Below, piece after piece: positions 16,855-25,784 of a DNA stretch of 39,717 nt. A program made the translations under genes and the position numbers. Numbering within the stretch: position 1 is the stretch's first letter; every line of letters starts with the position of its first letter. The stretch spans positions 2,847 to 42,563 of the forward strand of contig NZ_JABEKV010000017.1 of assembly GCF_013283645.1 (NCBI RefSeq). Direction: 5' to 3'. The stretch comes from Sinorhizobium psoraleae. GTDB lineage: Bacteria > Pseudomonadota > Alphaproteobacteria > Rhizobiales > Rhizobiaceae. Under the pieces are notes generated by a model, which was given only the letters and a program-made list of their open reading frames with translations, ran no database searches and had not been told where the DNA came from.

Positions 16855-17799
16855 ATGCGTTTAAATGGGCTTGATCTGAATCTTCTCGTCGTACTCGACG
16901 CACTGCTGACCGAGCGCAGTCTGACGGCGGCGGCACGCCGCATCAACTTAAGTCAGCCGGCCATGAGCGCGGCGGTCGCCCGGCTGCGCGATTATTTCCG
17001 CGATGAACTGTTTACGATGAGCGGCCGCGAACGTTTTCTAACACCGCGTGCGGAAACACTCGCCCCCGCAGTTCGCGCTGTCCTCGGGCAGATTCAGAGT
17101 TCGATCATATCTTTGGATCCGTTTGATCCGGCTCAATCCGATCGCCACTTCAGGATCGTTCTTTCCGATTTCGCCATAATCGTGTTTTTTGAAAAGGTCG
17201 TCGAGCGTGTTGCTCGGGAAGCACCCGCCGTCAGCTTCGAATTGCTGCCTCTCGACGCCGACCCCCATGAGCTTATCCGGCGCGGTGACGTCGATTTTAT
17301 AGTTGTTCCGGAAATGTTCATGTCGAGCGCGCATCCGAGAGTGGCGCTGTTCGACGACGAACTCGTGTGCGTAGGCTGCCCCTCGAACAAACAGATGCCA
17401 CGGCAGCTTACATTCGAGAAATACCTGTCGATGAAGCACGTTGCGGTCAAGTTCGGACATGCACAGAGGCCCCCCATCGAGGACTGGTTTTTGCTTGAGC
17501 ATGGTTTTAAGAGACGGATCGAGGTCCTCGTGCAGGGCTTTAGCATGATCCCGCCCGTGGTGTCAGGCACAGATCGATTAGCCGTCATGCCCCTCCGGCT
17601 GGTAAAGCATTTCGAAAAAACGATCCCCTTGCGGATCTTTGAGCTTCCGACGCCACTGCCGGTATTCACCGAGGCCGTCCAATGGCCGGCCCTTCATAAC
17701 AATGATCCGGCAAGCATCTGGTTGCGGAAGATGATGGTGCAGGAGGCGTCCCGCATGGCCGTTCCTAGCAAGACGCCAGCACTTCGCGGGTGCTCCTAG
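16855..17799 (+). CDS. nodD: LysR-type regulator NodD
   Basis: A 314-residue protein. The ATG at 16855 has GGAGGTGA just upstream and gives the classic start MRLNGLDLNLLVVLDALLTE; the frame is open to 16831 but that adds eight unrelated residues. The helix-turn-helix (SLTAAARRINLSQPAMSAAV) lies at about residues 22-42; the effector domain contains APAVSFELLPL, FMSSAHPR and TEAVQWPALHNNDPASIW, all NodD hallmarks. It binds nod boxes and, with a plant flavonoid, activates nod genes. It is divergent from the nodZ-nolK unit across the nod box. Which NodD copy (1, 2 or 3) cannot be told. Confidence 0.96.
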   Translation: MRLNGLDLNLLVVLDALLTERSLTAAARRINLSQPAMSAAVARLRDYFRDELFTMSGRERFLTPRAETLAPAVRAVLGQIQSSIISLDPFDPAQSDRHFRIVLSDFAIIVFFEKVVERVAREAPAVSFELLPLDADPHELIRRGDVDFIVVPEMFMSSAHPRVALFDDELVCVGCPSNKQMPRQLTFEKYLSMKHVAVKFGHAQRPPIEDWFLLEHGFKRRIEVLVQGFSMIPPVVSGTDRLAVMPLRLVKHFEKTIPLRIFELPTPLPVFTEAVQWPALHNNDPASIWLRKMMVQEASRMAVPSKTPALRGCS

Positions 17800-18573
17800 A
17801 TTTGCTGAACGCCCCACATGGGCTCTCCCGTCAATAGGCGGCGTCGAAGTTGATGCTGGTCGCAAGTGCGGCTACGGATCCAGAAGGTCGGATGTGAAAT
17901 GTGCTCGGCACCGGTCAGCTCTCAGAAGAAGAACGTCTTTCCGGCGAGCGTGTGGTGGAACGTGTCGCGAACCAAGCTTGCATTAACCGGGAAACGGACA
18001 TAGTCGCTTCCGTCTTCGATCGACGCAGCGGCAGGTCTGGAAGAACCTCCTCCTGAGGGAAGTGGGCGCCACCCAGACATTTTATCGTCGAGCGCTTGCT
18101 CGCTGCCGCGATTCGCGGGGGTCTCCCAAGAATCGTGGGAGAACGGCATAGGGAGGGCTGCGATGGCGACGACTATTCCGCGAGCGCAACGCGCGACGTT
18201 TTGATGCGCTCCAGCCGCCGACGACGCGGACGAGCCCCTCCCGCAGTGTCTGCCGAGCTTGCGCAGGCGTCGATGACGCTCCTTGCTGATTTCGTTGGCA
18301 ATGCCGCCGTAGTAGCCGCTGAATTCCGGAAACTCGGCATTATGAAAGGTGTTGCGCCTCAGCTCGCGATGATCGTCGGCCGATGGCGGCCGAGTTGCCG
18401 GACCATATCAGCCACCGGAATGTTCCGTCGATGAGCTGATGCAAGCGGCGGCAATCGGGAAGGGTGAGCTGTAAATAACGATGCGAAATGCAAAAAACCT
18501 CCAGCGGCCAAGCGATTGGTTTTATTGCTTGTTGAGGTGGCGTGGGCGGCGCGAGTGCCGCCCTTCCTATGCC
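17800..18573. other. Gene-poor stretch with an IS30 remnant
   Basis: No complete gene is seen. A minus-strand frame at 17922-18149 (75 codons, with EDGSDYVRFPVNASLVRDTF) looks protein-like but is not recognised. Bases 18278-18362 resemble 20498-20582 (the 5' part of the IS30 remnant below) at about three of four positions, so another IS30-type copy once stood here. Confidence 0.5.
18278..18362 (-). pseudogene. IS30-family transposase 5' fragment
   Basis: Parallels the stretch at 20498-20582: both carry ...AGCCGCTGA(A/T)TTCCGGAAAC followed by CGGCAT and ATGAAAGGTG in the plus direction. The transposase would be on the minus strand. Only this short piece remains. Confidence 0.5.
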
Positions 18574-18604
18574 CGTCAGTTTTTCGAAAGCTTGCCCAAG
18601 TAGT
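18574..18604 (+). promoter_or_regulatory. tts box
   Basis: CGTCAGTTTTTCGAAAGCTT followed by GCCCAAG matches the core of the rhizobial tts box (GTCAG-TT-TCGAAAGCT). It lies about 50 bases before the ATG at 18652. The regulator TtsI, itself under NodD control, binds such sites to switch on type III secretion genes and effectors. Confidence 0.85.
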
Positions 18605-18651
18605 AGATACGCCCGGGCATATGTGATGTCCGTGAGTCATAGGAGACTAAA

Positions 18652-19164
18652 ATGAACTTGAGCAGGACAAGTTTAGGTCGAAGTATTCACGACGCAATGC
18701 TGTCGAAGCTGGGACAAAGGCCGGCTCAGGCTGTTAACCGCAGCGAGTCTGAGCATAATTTGCGCGTGTGGCGTGCTGCGGTAGACGCGTCTCGACCGAA
18801 CGACAGCCGTAGCGGGCCCGGCATCCCGCCTGGTGTGGCACGCCCGCCTTCGGACGCTTCGGCCTCAGCTCCGCCGCGCTACTCTGGTCGGCCTGGCAGG
18901 CACATCCCGCCTGCTGTGGCACGCCCGCCTTCGGACGCTTTGGCCTCAGCTCCGCCGCGCTACTCTGGTCGGCCTGGCAGGCACATCGCGCCTGGTGTGG
19001 CACGCCCGCCTTCGCACGCTTCGGACGCAGCTCCGCCGAGCGGCCCTGGTCGGCCTGGCGTCATGCGTGGTCTGCCACACGCGCCTGCGTTGGGCCACTT
19101 CGTTGCCTTGCGTGAGATCCCGCGTAGTCTGGAAGACGAACTCGAGCGGATAGCTCGCGGCTAG
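18652..19164 (+). CDS. Proline-rich repeat protein, candidate type III effector
   Basis: A 170-residue protein; the ATG has AGGAGA six bases upstream. I do not recognise a named Nop family. Residues 1-55 are polar with a serine-rich start (MNLSRTSLGRSIHDAMLSKL), as in type III secretion signals; there is no Sec leader. Residues about 57-137 hold three copies of a 27-residue unit of the form GVARPPSDASASAPPRYSG plus RPGRHIPP, the third diverged. The last 30 residues end in an acidic-helical piece (SLEDELERIARG). The tts box upstream and a terminator-like hairpin downstream make it a single-gene unit. Secretion and a role in the plant cell are inferred, not shown. Confidence 0.8.
   Translation: MNLSRTSLGRSIHDAMLSKLGQRPAQAVNRSESEHNLRVWRAAVDASRPNDSRSGPGIPPGVARPPSDASASAPPRYSGRPGRHIPPAVARPPSDALASAPPRYSGRPGRHIAPGVARPPSHASDAAPPSGPGRPGVMRGLPHAPALGHFVALREIPRSLEDELERIARG
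18822..19060 (+). repeat. 81-bp tandem repeat, three units, in frame
   Basis: Units start at 18822, 18903 and 18984, each with CATC(C/G)CGCCTG. The first two are nearly identical at DNA level; the third is shortened and diverged. The period is 27 codons, so unit number can change without breaking the frame. The low divergence suggests recent duplication. Confidence 0.92.
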
Positions 19165-19173
19165 CCCGATAAA

Positions 19174-19197
19174 AGGGGCCGCATCTCAGCGGCCCCT
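19174..19197 (+). terminator. Terminator-like hairpin after the repeat gene
   Basis: AGGGGCCGC, loop ATCTCA, GCGGCCCCT: a perfect 9-bp GC-rich stem ten bases after the stop codon. The following run of T is weak (CGCCGCTTTCCTT). Confidence 0.65.
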
Positions 19198-19744
19198 CGC
19201 CGCTTTCCTTGCCGCACGGGCCTGATCCAGTTTGAAGCTCGCTCTGGCCCACAAAAACGGCCAAAGCAACAGGGGCAGCTCGATTTTCGGAAGGAGATCA
19301 TCGGTGAAGGAGCACGAGGCCCGCGTTTGTTCCCGATCTGTTGCCGCAATCATTGCGTCAGCGAACCAGCTGCGCCTTTGCGGGGATTGTGAGCAGGCAT
19401 TTGAGCCCAATCGAGAAGCAGGGCCTTAGGACAACACTGGGCGCCGGACGCCTGTACAGGGTGCATGGCTCTGTCGATCGGCTCGATCACATCGTTATGT
19501 CCACAGACGACTATGAGTTGTTCCGTCCCCGGCGTGGTGGATTCCTGACATTTGCTGCAGGCGGATTTGACCCATATGTCGAGCTGTTCGTCCGCCTAAG
19601 CCTCACCGACCCGACATTCGACACGCTCTGGGTGAGGGGCACATATGGGCTTTGGAGAGTGACATTCTTACTGTTGCAGGATCGCTTTAACTTTGCGGTG
19701 GAGAATCTGCGCCAAAGTGCAACAATGACGAGTGGAGGGTAGAG
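19198..19744. other. Stretch without a convincing gene
   Basis: About 550 bases. Plus-strand 19341-19742 and minus-strand 19186-19410 are open but overlap, lack ribosome sites and have no family that I recognise. The minus-strand one has a hydrophobic patch (IELPLLLWPFLWARASFKL), so a short membrane peptide is possible but unsupported. Confidence 0.4.
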
Positions 19745-20590
19745 GACTACCGAAATCTCGCAAATGCGCCCTGAACACCTCGGCTGATGTCTGGTAACCA
19801 AGGCACTTCCTGGGCAGTGAATTGAAGTGGTGGCGAGGGCGACCCGCTGCTGCTGACCGACGGCGGACAGCTCCGTATTGCTAGGCACAAGGCGGCGGAT
19901 GCGCTTGTTGGTGTTCTCGACCGCCCCTTTTTTGCCACGGTGAATTCGGATCGCAGAACCAGCTCCTGGCGCCGAGTCCATCTTCCAAAGCCCTGAAGCC
20001 ACGAAACTCGGTGCCGCGGTCGAAGTGAAACTCTGCCGGGCAAAGGCGGGCAGCCTTGAGAAGGCATCGATGATCTTTTCCATGATCGGCCTTGAGTGGC
20101 GGCTGCCATTCTTGATAATCACCGTGTAGCGGCTCCTGCGCTCGACCTGCGAGGTGACATTGGCGTTCCCGAGCGCGCTCAAAGATCAGGAGATCGCCTT
20201 CCCAAATTGCGAGCGGTCGGCAATGAAATCGGGCCTTTGGTCAATCCTGCAGTCAAATGGGATAAAACCGTCGCGGCGCTTGCGGCGGCGTTCCGGCAGA
20301 TGCCGATAGAGCTCCAGCGCATAGTCTTCCTTGCCATAGATGAAGCGACAGATCGTCTCAGTGCAGACGCGGACTGCGCTCACACCATCGGCAAGCAGGC
20401 GACCGGCGATTTGCTCCGGCGAACAAAGTGTCTCCAGTCGATCGATGACCAACTCGCGCAGCTGGGGGTGGCGCCTGTGCTTGCAAAGCCGTCGCGGACG
20501 CTCCTTGGAGATGTCGTTGCCGATGCCTCCCTAATAGCCGCTGATTTCCGGAAACCCGGCATCATGAAAGGTGCTTTAGCTCGCGCTAGA
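19745..20590 (-). pseudogene. IS30-family transposase, several frameshifts
   Basis: On the minus strand the pieces in order are: LCSPEQIAGRLLADGVSAVR and ETICRFIYG (20452 downwards), then NVTSQVERRSRYTVIIKNGS, KIIDAFSRLPAFARQSFT, and KGAVENTNKRIRRLVPSNTE, ending near 19745 with an AEVFRAHLRDF-like tail in another frame. These are the helix-turn-helix and DDE core blocks of IS30 transposases. At least three frame changes split it. Inverted ends were not found by eye. It is dead. Confidence 0.85.
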
Positions 20591-20867
20591 CCGATCTGCT
20601 GTGAAGCGTGTAGCCCCCCGGGTGCGTTGACGTAGACCGTCAAGCTGAGCACAGCGAGTATCTGTTCTCCGCTGACCAGTTGGCATTTTGCCGCCGTCAG
20701 CGCATTTTTCGTCGCGAGCTTCGCCCTCCGGTATCTTCCAATCGGCGCTTCAGGCGCCACTTGCCCCACATGAGAAGTTTTCCGTTCATTCCCGAGACAA
20801 AGATCATATCGCTGTGGCGTTTGGCCGGGACCCTGTGGTTGCGGCGCGCTCCGGTCAATCATCTGTC

Positions 20868-22078
20868 CTAACCCCGACACCGATTGACCATCTCAACGAT
20901 GCGCTTTCCAGCTGCGACAGTGGCCGAATGATCCTGTGAGAAGTTCAGGCGAATGCTACTGGCGTGAGGCCCGAATTCGGTTCCGGGCGTGACGATGACA
21001 CCGGCTTGATGCCGAAGCAGTCGGAGGAAATCCTGAAGACCGACCGAGAGCGTGGGCAGTGTCGGAAACAAATAGCTTCCGGCTTGCGGCTTGCGAGCCT
21101 CCAGGCCACCACGACGGAACACCTCGAGCAGGTCGTCCCTGATGGACTGATGCAGCCGGATGCGCTCATCCATCCATCCCTCCGGCTCATTGAACCAGGT
21201 CCTGAATACCGCTTGGTTGTAGCCTGCCGCGCGCAGCGAAACGATGGCCTGTAGCTTCTCCATTCTCCCGATGATCGTTGGAGAGCTAAAGGCCACTCCG
21301 AGACGATAGCCACTAAGCGACTCCGTTTTCGACGGCCCCATGATTGTTAGCGCCTTCTCCGCCGGCAGACCGCGAGCCCGGATATGGTGTAGGATTCGCC
21401 GTCATAGCGCAGCCGGGAATAAAGCTGATCCGCGATGATTGTGACGCCGAATTCCCCGGTCAGTTCGACTATCTGGTCAATCTCAGCTTCGGAATAGACG
21501 GCCCCGGTCGGGTTGTTCGGGTTAGAAAACAGGAAGGTCTTGGCCCCCGCCTCGATGAGGCACGCAGTTGAGAAAGATCCAGGCCGGCCTCAGCAGTCGA
21601 GTTCATATAATTCATCGTGACCGGAATCACTTGGCCGCCGAAGAACTGGACAACTTTGCGATTGGCAAAGTAGTCCGGCTGCACAATGGCCACTTTATCA
21701 CCGTCGGTGACGGTTGAGGCGACTGCCAGAAACAACGCGCCTTGCGTCCCCGGGGTGAGGATAACGCCTTCCTCAGCAGAAACCGGTGCACCGGTGAAAA
21801 GCTTCGAGCCTCTCCGCCAGTTCGGCTCGGATGTCTGACGAACCGAGGTACTCGGTATAGGCTTGACGACCGCCGGCCTCGACCGCCTCCGAAAACCGCT
21901 CGAACGAGCCTGGCGTCGGAGTGAAAGCATCGACGTCGCCGTGTGAGAGGTCGACTGGTCGGCCTGACATTTCCTCGCCGCGCATCAGATCGCGAATATT
22001 GCCTGCGCTTTTCCTGACCTCCTGCCCGGGCGCATTGTCGGTGGCGAGGGTGGCTAACTTTTCGATGACGGAAACCAT
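20868..22078 (-). pseudogene. PLP-dependent aminotransferase (class I/II), frameshifted
   Basis: From an ATG at 22078 (MVSVIEKLATLATDNAPGQE, with CGAGG upstream) the frames together give a class I/II aminotransferase of about 400 residues: VILTPGTQGALFLAVASTV, VAIVQPDYFANRKVVQFFGG, NPNNPTGAVYSEAEID, IIADQLYSRLRY, and GPSKTESLSGYRLGV with the PLP lysine. Three frame changes are needed, near 21795, 21563 and 21380. The C-terminal part (20868-21341) is open. It no longer makes a whole enzyme. The amino acid substrate is unknown. It lies next to other decayed amino-acid genes, suggesting loss of one former cluster. Confidence 0.87.
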
Positions 22079-22144
22079 TTTGACCTCGTACATGCAGATT
22101 TATTACGGTTTCCGCTCGCCAGCGAGCGCCGCATCTCATCAAAA

Positions 22145-22470
22145 TCTTCGGTTCGACGGCCCAGATTTCCAATTCGACGCTCTTGCGCCCATGCAGGTTC
22201 CCGCCGAAAGCCCACCGCCGCCGCAGGGTACCATAATGGTATCAATCGCGAAATTTCCGGCCCATTCGAGAGGGTCTGCGGCGACCGTGCCGTATCCTGG
22301 GATGATAAGTGGGTTGCCGCCTGGCGGTGTGATTGCGACCGGTGATCTTTCGGAAAACTCCGTGGCATTTGTTCGCGCGATTGGTTCTGGCATAGAGCGC
22401 CACGCTTGCAGTCCCGCGCCTTGCTGATCGTGATCGCGGGGGGCATCGCTCGGCATCACGATGGTTGCAG
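22145..22470 (-). pseudogene. Threonine/serine dehydratase-like fragment
   Basis: The minus strand gives MPSDAPR, then in a shifted frame NPLIIPGYGTVAADPLEW and DTIMVPCGGGGLSAGTC, the phosphate-binding glycine loop of fold-type II PLP enzymes such as threonine dehydratase and serine racemase. Both the N-terminal lysine region and the C-terminus are gone. It lies directly upstream of the broken aminotransferase on the same strand. Confidence 0.8.
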
Positions 22471-22479
22471 CGATGCCGA

Positions 22480-22610
22480 GTATCCCGGCAAGCTCCTGCG
22501 GGACCCGGATCGCCCGCAGACGACGACCTCTCCGCGCCGAACGGTCAGGCTAAGGTCGTTCAGTACCTGCAATTGGCCGTACCTTTGGCTGATATCTCAA
22601 GCGAAGGCAC
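22480..22610 (-). pseudogene. Amino-acid ABC transporter ATPase fragment
   Basis: The minus strand gives YGQLQVLNDLSLTVRRGEVV followed by VCGRSGS, the strands and the beginning of a Walker A loop of polar amino acid ABC ATPases (normally GPSGSGKST). The match breaks inside Walker A and joins the dehydratase remnant. Upstream bases to 22707 hold nothing that I can assign. Confidence 0.7.
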
Positions 22611-22707
22611 TGAGATATATGTGAGAGAACCGCCAAGCCCGCAGATGCCGGCCCACCAGATCGATGTCCTTCAGCACGACGATGCACGGCTGCAGGGTGC
22701 GAGCCAG

Positions 22708-24603
22708 CTATTTGTGCGACTGCATCCAGACGAGCATCTCGCCCGGCGCTCGGTTGTCCCAAAGATGATAGGGCACGAAGCGCGCCTTGGCAGGGCGGCG
22801 TTCAGCCGGTGCCTGTCGGTAAAGCGCCTTGCCCCAGTTCGCCGCGTCCTCGCGCTCGACAGCGAGGTCGATGGCGACGGCGTCTTTCAGGTCCTCGAGC
22901 ACGACGGCCTCGGCACCCGGAAGCTCGCGGGGTAGAACGATCGCGTTCAGGTCCTCGCCATTGTCCGTCTCTTCGACGCAATAGACGATCGGCCCGCGCA
23001 TCAGCGCGACGCGGCCGGCATCCTGTCTGATTTTCGGATTGGCATATTGCGGACGAAGCTCAAGCGGTAGTTCGAGATCGACTCGGTCGCCGTCCGCCCA
23101 TTCGCGCTCGATGCGGGCATAGCCGTCGGAGACTACGGCCGAAAGATCGACCATCGTGCCGTTGACGCTCAAGGTCGCATCCTCCGCCCATTCCGGTACG
23201 CGCAGCGACAGCGAGAACCGCGCCGACCTTGCGAGCCTCGTCGTAAACGCGATCGCCCCCTCCCAGGGATAGTTGGTCTCTTGCCTGAGTTCGAACTCAG
23301 CGCCGTTCGCGAGTTTTAGCCGCGCGACGCTTTCGCCATAGAGATGCACGGCGATCTCATCCTCGGCGACCGCATACATGTAGGAGCCGATGGATGCGAC
23401 GAGCCGGGCGATATTGGGCGGACAGCAGGGGCAAGGATGCCAATTCCAGCGGTGGTGCTTGCCGGTGCTTTCGAGCGGATTGTCGTAGAAGAAGGTCCTG
23501 CCGTCGATCGAAAGGCCCGGAAGGGCGCCATTATAGAGCGCCTGCTCCATGATGTCGGCATAACGGCGATTCGGGCCGCGGCCGAGCATGCGGCTCGCCC
23601 AGAAGACGAGCCCGACAGAGGCGCAGGTCTCGGCATATGCGGTGTCGTTGGGCAGGTCGTAGTGGTCGGTGAAGCCCTCGTTCGAGGCGGCCGGGCCAAC
23701 GCCGCCGGTGACGTATATCTGCTTCGTGGTGAGATCGTCCCACAGTGTTTCCAGCGCCGCCGTCAGGCTATCGTCGTTAAATTCCGTGGCGATATCGGCC
23801 ATGCCGGAATAGAGATACATGGCGCGCACGGCGTGGCCGACGACTTTCTTCTGCTCGCGCACCGGCTGGTGCGATTGATTGTATTCGTAGACCGCAGGGT
23901 CGCGATCTGTCCGCTGTGCTTCCAGATCGAAGAAGTGAGGCTGCTGGCCACGCTCATCGATAAAGTATTTGGCGAGGTCCAGATACTTCCTTTCCTCGGT
24001 GACCCGCGCGAGCTTGACAAGGGCAAGCTCGATCTCCTCATGGCCGCAATACCCGCGGATCTGTTCCGGTCCGCGCCCGAAGAGGATTGCCAGATAATCT
24101 GCATAGCGACACATGATGTCCAGGAACTTTCGCTTGCCGGTTGCCTGGTAATAGGCCACTGCGCCTTCGATGAGATGTCCTGCGCAGTAAAGCTCGTGCG
24201 TGTCCCGGAGGTTTGTCCATCGCTTGCCTGGTTGCACGCGCTGGAACCACGAGTTCAAATAGCCGTCCGGTTGCTGAAGCTTCTCGTAGAGATCGATAAT
24301 TCGATCGGCGCGCGCCTCGAGTTCTAGATTGGGACGGCGATACAGCGAGTAGGCAATGGTCTCGATTGATTTACCGAAGTCGCTGTCCCAGAACATCTCC
24401 GCGGTTGCGGGGTGTCCATGGAATAGAGGCGCTTCCACCGACACGTCGATCCGGTCGATCATACCGACTTCCACGCAGCGATCGAGCAGTACCGCAGCGG
24501 TCGAATTGCAGATGGCGTCCTGGCGCTCACCTAGGTATCCGCCAAGCGTCACGCCCGACACCGGCAGAGGACGAAACTGCGTCATCTTTGTGAAATTGGT
24601 CAT
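22708..24603 (-). CDS. GH127 family glycosidase (DUF1680, arabinofuranosidase-like)
   Basis: A 631-residue cytoplasmic protein (no signal peptide) with the usual length of the family. The first 400 residues form the alpha/alpha barrel (EMFWDSDFGKSIETIAYSLY, QQPDGYLNSWFQ, NLRDTHELYCAGHLIEGAVA), and WNWHPCPCCPPNIARL near residue 400 carries the cysteine cluster that in GH127 binds zinc and includes the nucleophile; beta domains follow. Known members release beta-L-arabinofuranose from plant glycans or glycopeptides. The gene is intact amid decay and is divergent from the PEP mutase. A plant-derived oligosaccharide is a reasonable substrate guess, not shown. Confidence 0.92.
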   Translation of the reverse strand: MTNFTKMTQFRPLPVSGVTLGGYLGERQDAICNSTAAVLLDRCVEVGMIDRIDVSVEAPLFHGHPATAEMFWDSDFGKSIETIAYSLYRRPNLELEARADRIIDLYEKLQQPDGYLNSWFQRVQPGKRWTNLRDTHELYCAGHLIEGAVAYYQATGKRKFLDIMCRYADYLAILFGRGPEQIRGYCGHEEIELALVKLARVTEERKYLDLAKYFIDERGQQPHFFDLEAQRTDRDPAVYEYNQSHQPVREQKKVVGHAVRAMYLYSGMADIATEFNDDSLTAALETLWDDLTTKQIYVTGGVGPAASNEGFTDHYDLPNDTAYAETCASVGLVFWASRMLGRGPNRRYADIMEQALYNGALPGLSIDGRTFFYDNPLESTGKHHRWNWHPCPCCPPNIARLVASIGSYMYAVAEDEIAVHLYGESVARLKLANGAEFELRQETNYPWEGAIAFTTRLARSARFSLSLRVPEWAEDATLSVNGTMVDLSAVVSDGYARIEREWADGDRVDLELPLELRPQYANPKIRQDAGRVALMRGPIVYCVEETDNGEDLNAIVLPRELPGAEAVVLEDLKDAVAIDLAVEREDAANWGKALYRQAPAERRPAKARFVPYHLWDNRAPGEMLVWMQSHK

Positions 24604-24980
24604 ACTCGATCCGCTCTCTCGGTTTTACCGCCATGCGCACCTGCACCGGGCCCAGCTAGCGGCGGCAACGTGGCCGCCGGTGGATTTTCGTGACACCGAT
24701 TGTCGACGGGGCTGGCGCCGGCGAAGCCCGCCATTGGTGACTCTCGCCACGTTCTCAAACTTGCTCAATCGAGAAGACCTTTTCTCATATAGGCTGTCAA
24801 CTGCGGCATCGGATATATTGTTGAGTATATTCGTCGGAGATATTGCCTACAGACTGCAAATATTAATAAGCTTCGACATAGTCCAGCTAGGCACGAGTAT
24901 ATCCAAAAATATACCAAGAGACTACTTGATTTTTCTTAGCAAAATCTCCATTCATGAGCTTCATGAAGGAGGGGTGACCC
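24604..24980. other. AT-rich divergent intergenic region
   Basis: About 380 bases between two divergent genes. Bases 24780-24955 are much richer in A and T than their surroundings (GAGTATATCC, AAATATACC and similar). Promoters for both genes probably lie here. No nod box, tts box or NifA site was found. Confidence 0.5.
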
Positions 24981-25784
24981 ATGAACAAGCCGGTTTCAGA
25001 TCCAATGGATGCCGAAGTCCTGCCGGCGCCCCCATCATCGACAAGCCTTCGCGAACTTTTTTTTTCGAGCGATCTCACATTTCTGATGGAAGCACACGAC
25101 GGTCGTTCGGCGGCGATCGCCGAACGCGCCGGGTTCAAGGGCCTGTGGGCGTCCGGGCTTTCGATCTCCTCAGCTCTCGGTTACCGGGATATCAACGAAG
25201 CGAGCTGGACACAGGTCGTCGACGTCGTCGAACGCATGGTGGACGCGACCAATATTCCGGTCCTCGTCGACGGCGACAGTGGATTTGGCAATTTGAACAA
25301 TGCAGGTCTAGTCGCCAGGAAACTCCACCAGCGCGGCGCCGCCGGCATTTGCCTCGAGGACAAGGGCCTCCCACAGATGAACTCCTTTCTCGGCAACAAA
25401 CATCCGCTGGCCAATATTGACGAATACTCCGACCGCCTTAAGGCTGTCAGGGACACGACCGGATCCGATTTTATCCTTGTTGCCCGTATCGAAGCGCTAA
25501 TCGGCGACCATGGCCTTGACGAAGCGCTGTTTCGAGCCGCGGCCTGTGGGAAAGCCGGAGCGGATGTGATCCTCATTCATTCCCGCAAGGCTGTCGCAGA
25601 CCAGATCCTGGCCTTTGCCAAGGAGTGGAACGGAAAGTTGCCGGTCTGCATCGTCCCGACGAAATATTACAATACGCCGGTCTCGGCCTATCGCGACGCC
25701 GGCATCTCCACGGTCATTTGGGTCAATCACACCATGCGCGCAGCGATTGCCGGAACGCGACTTCTGCGACCGCATCCGGTCTGA
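24981..25784 (+). CDS. Phosphoenolpyruvate phosphomutase, tail frameshifted
   Basis: The ATG at 24981 has AAGGAGGGGTG upstream. Motifs of PEP mutase are present: LMEAHDGRSAAIAERAGFKG, WASGLSISSALGYRD, the metal-binding DGDSGFGN, and the active-site loop EDKGLPQMNSF with its lysine. It would rearrange PEP to phosphonopyruvate, the first step of most phosphonate pathways. The frame used ends at 25784, 267 residues, where VIWVNHTMRAAIA breaks; the rest of the family's C-terminus is found in other frames up to 25875 (DFCDRIRSEKSICEIEKEIA and RYDELTQQEE). Related isocitrate lyase-superfamily enzymes are possible but the EDK loop favours PEP mutase. No phosphonopyruvate decarboxylase is nearby. Confidence 0.85.
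   Translation: MNKPVSDPMDAEVLPAPPSSTSLRELFFSSDLTFLMEAHDGRSAAIAERAGFKGLWASGLSISSALGYRDINEASWTQVVDVVERMVDATNIPVLVDGDSGFGNLNNAGLVARKLHQRGAAGICLEDKGLPQMNSFLGNKHPLANIDEYSDRLKAVRDTTGSDFILVARIEALIGDHGLDEALFRAAACGKAGADVILIHSRKAVADQILAFAKEWNGKLPVCIVPTKYYNTPVSAYRDAGISTVIWVNHTMRAAIAGTRLLRPHPV

Noticed and set aside
18822..19060. Tandem repeat as a CRISPR array
   Set aside because: The 81-bp units are contiguous without spacers and are in frame within a coding gene.
19186..19410. Minus-strand 74-codon frame with a hydrophobic patch
   Set aside because: No ribosome site, no known family and it overlaps another weak frame; left unassigned.
23344..24327. 327-codon plus-strand open frame
   Set aside because: Lies antisense within the intact GH127 gene, has no domain, and high-GC genes often leave such open antisense frames.
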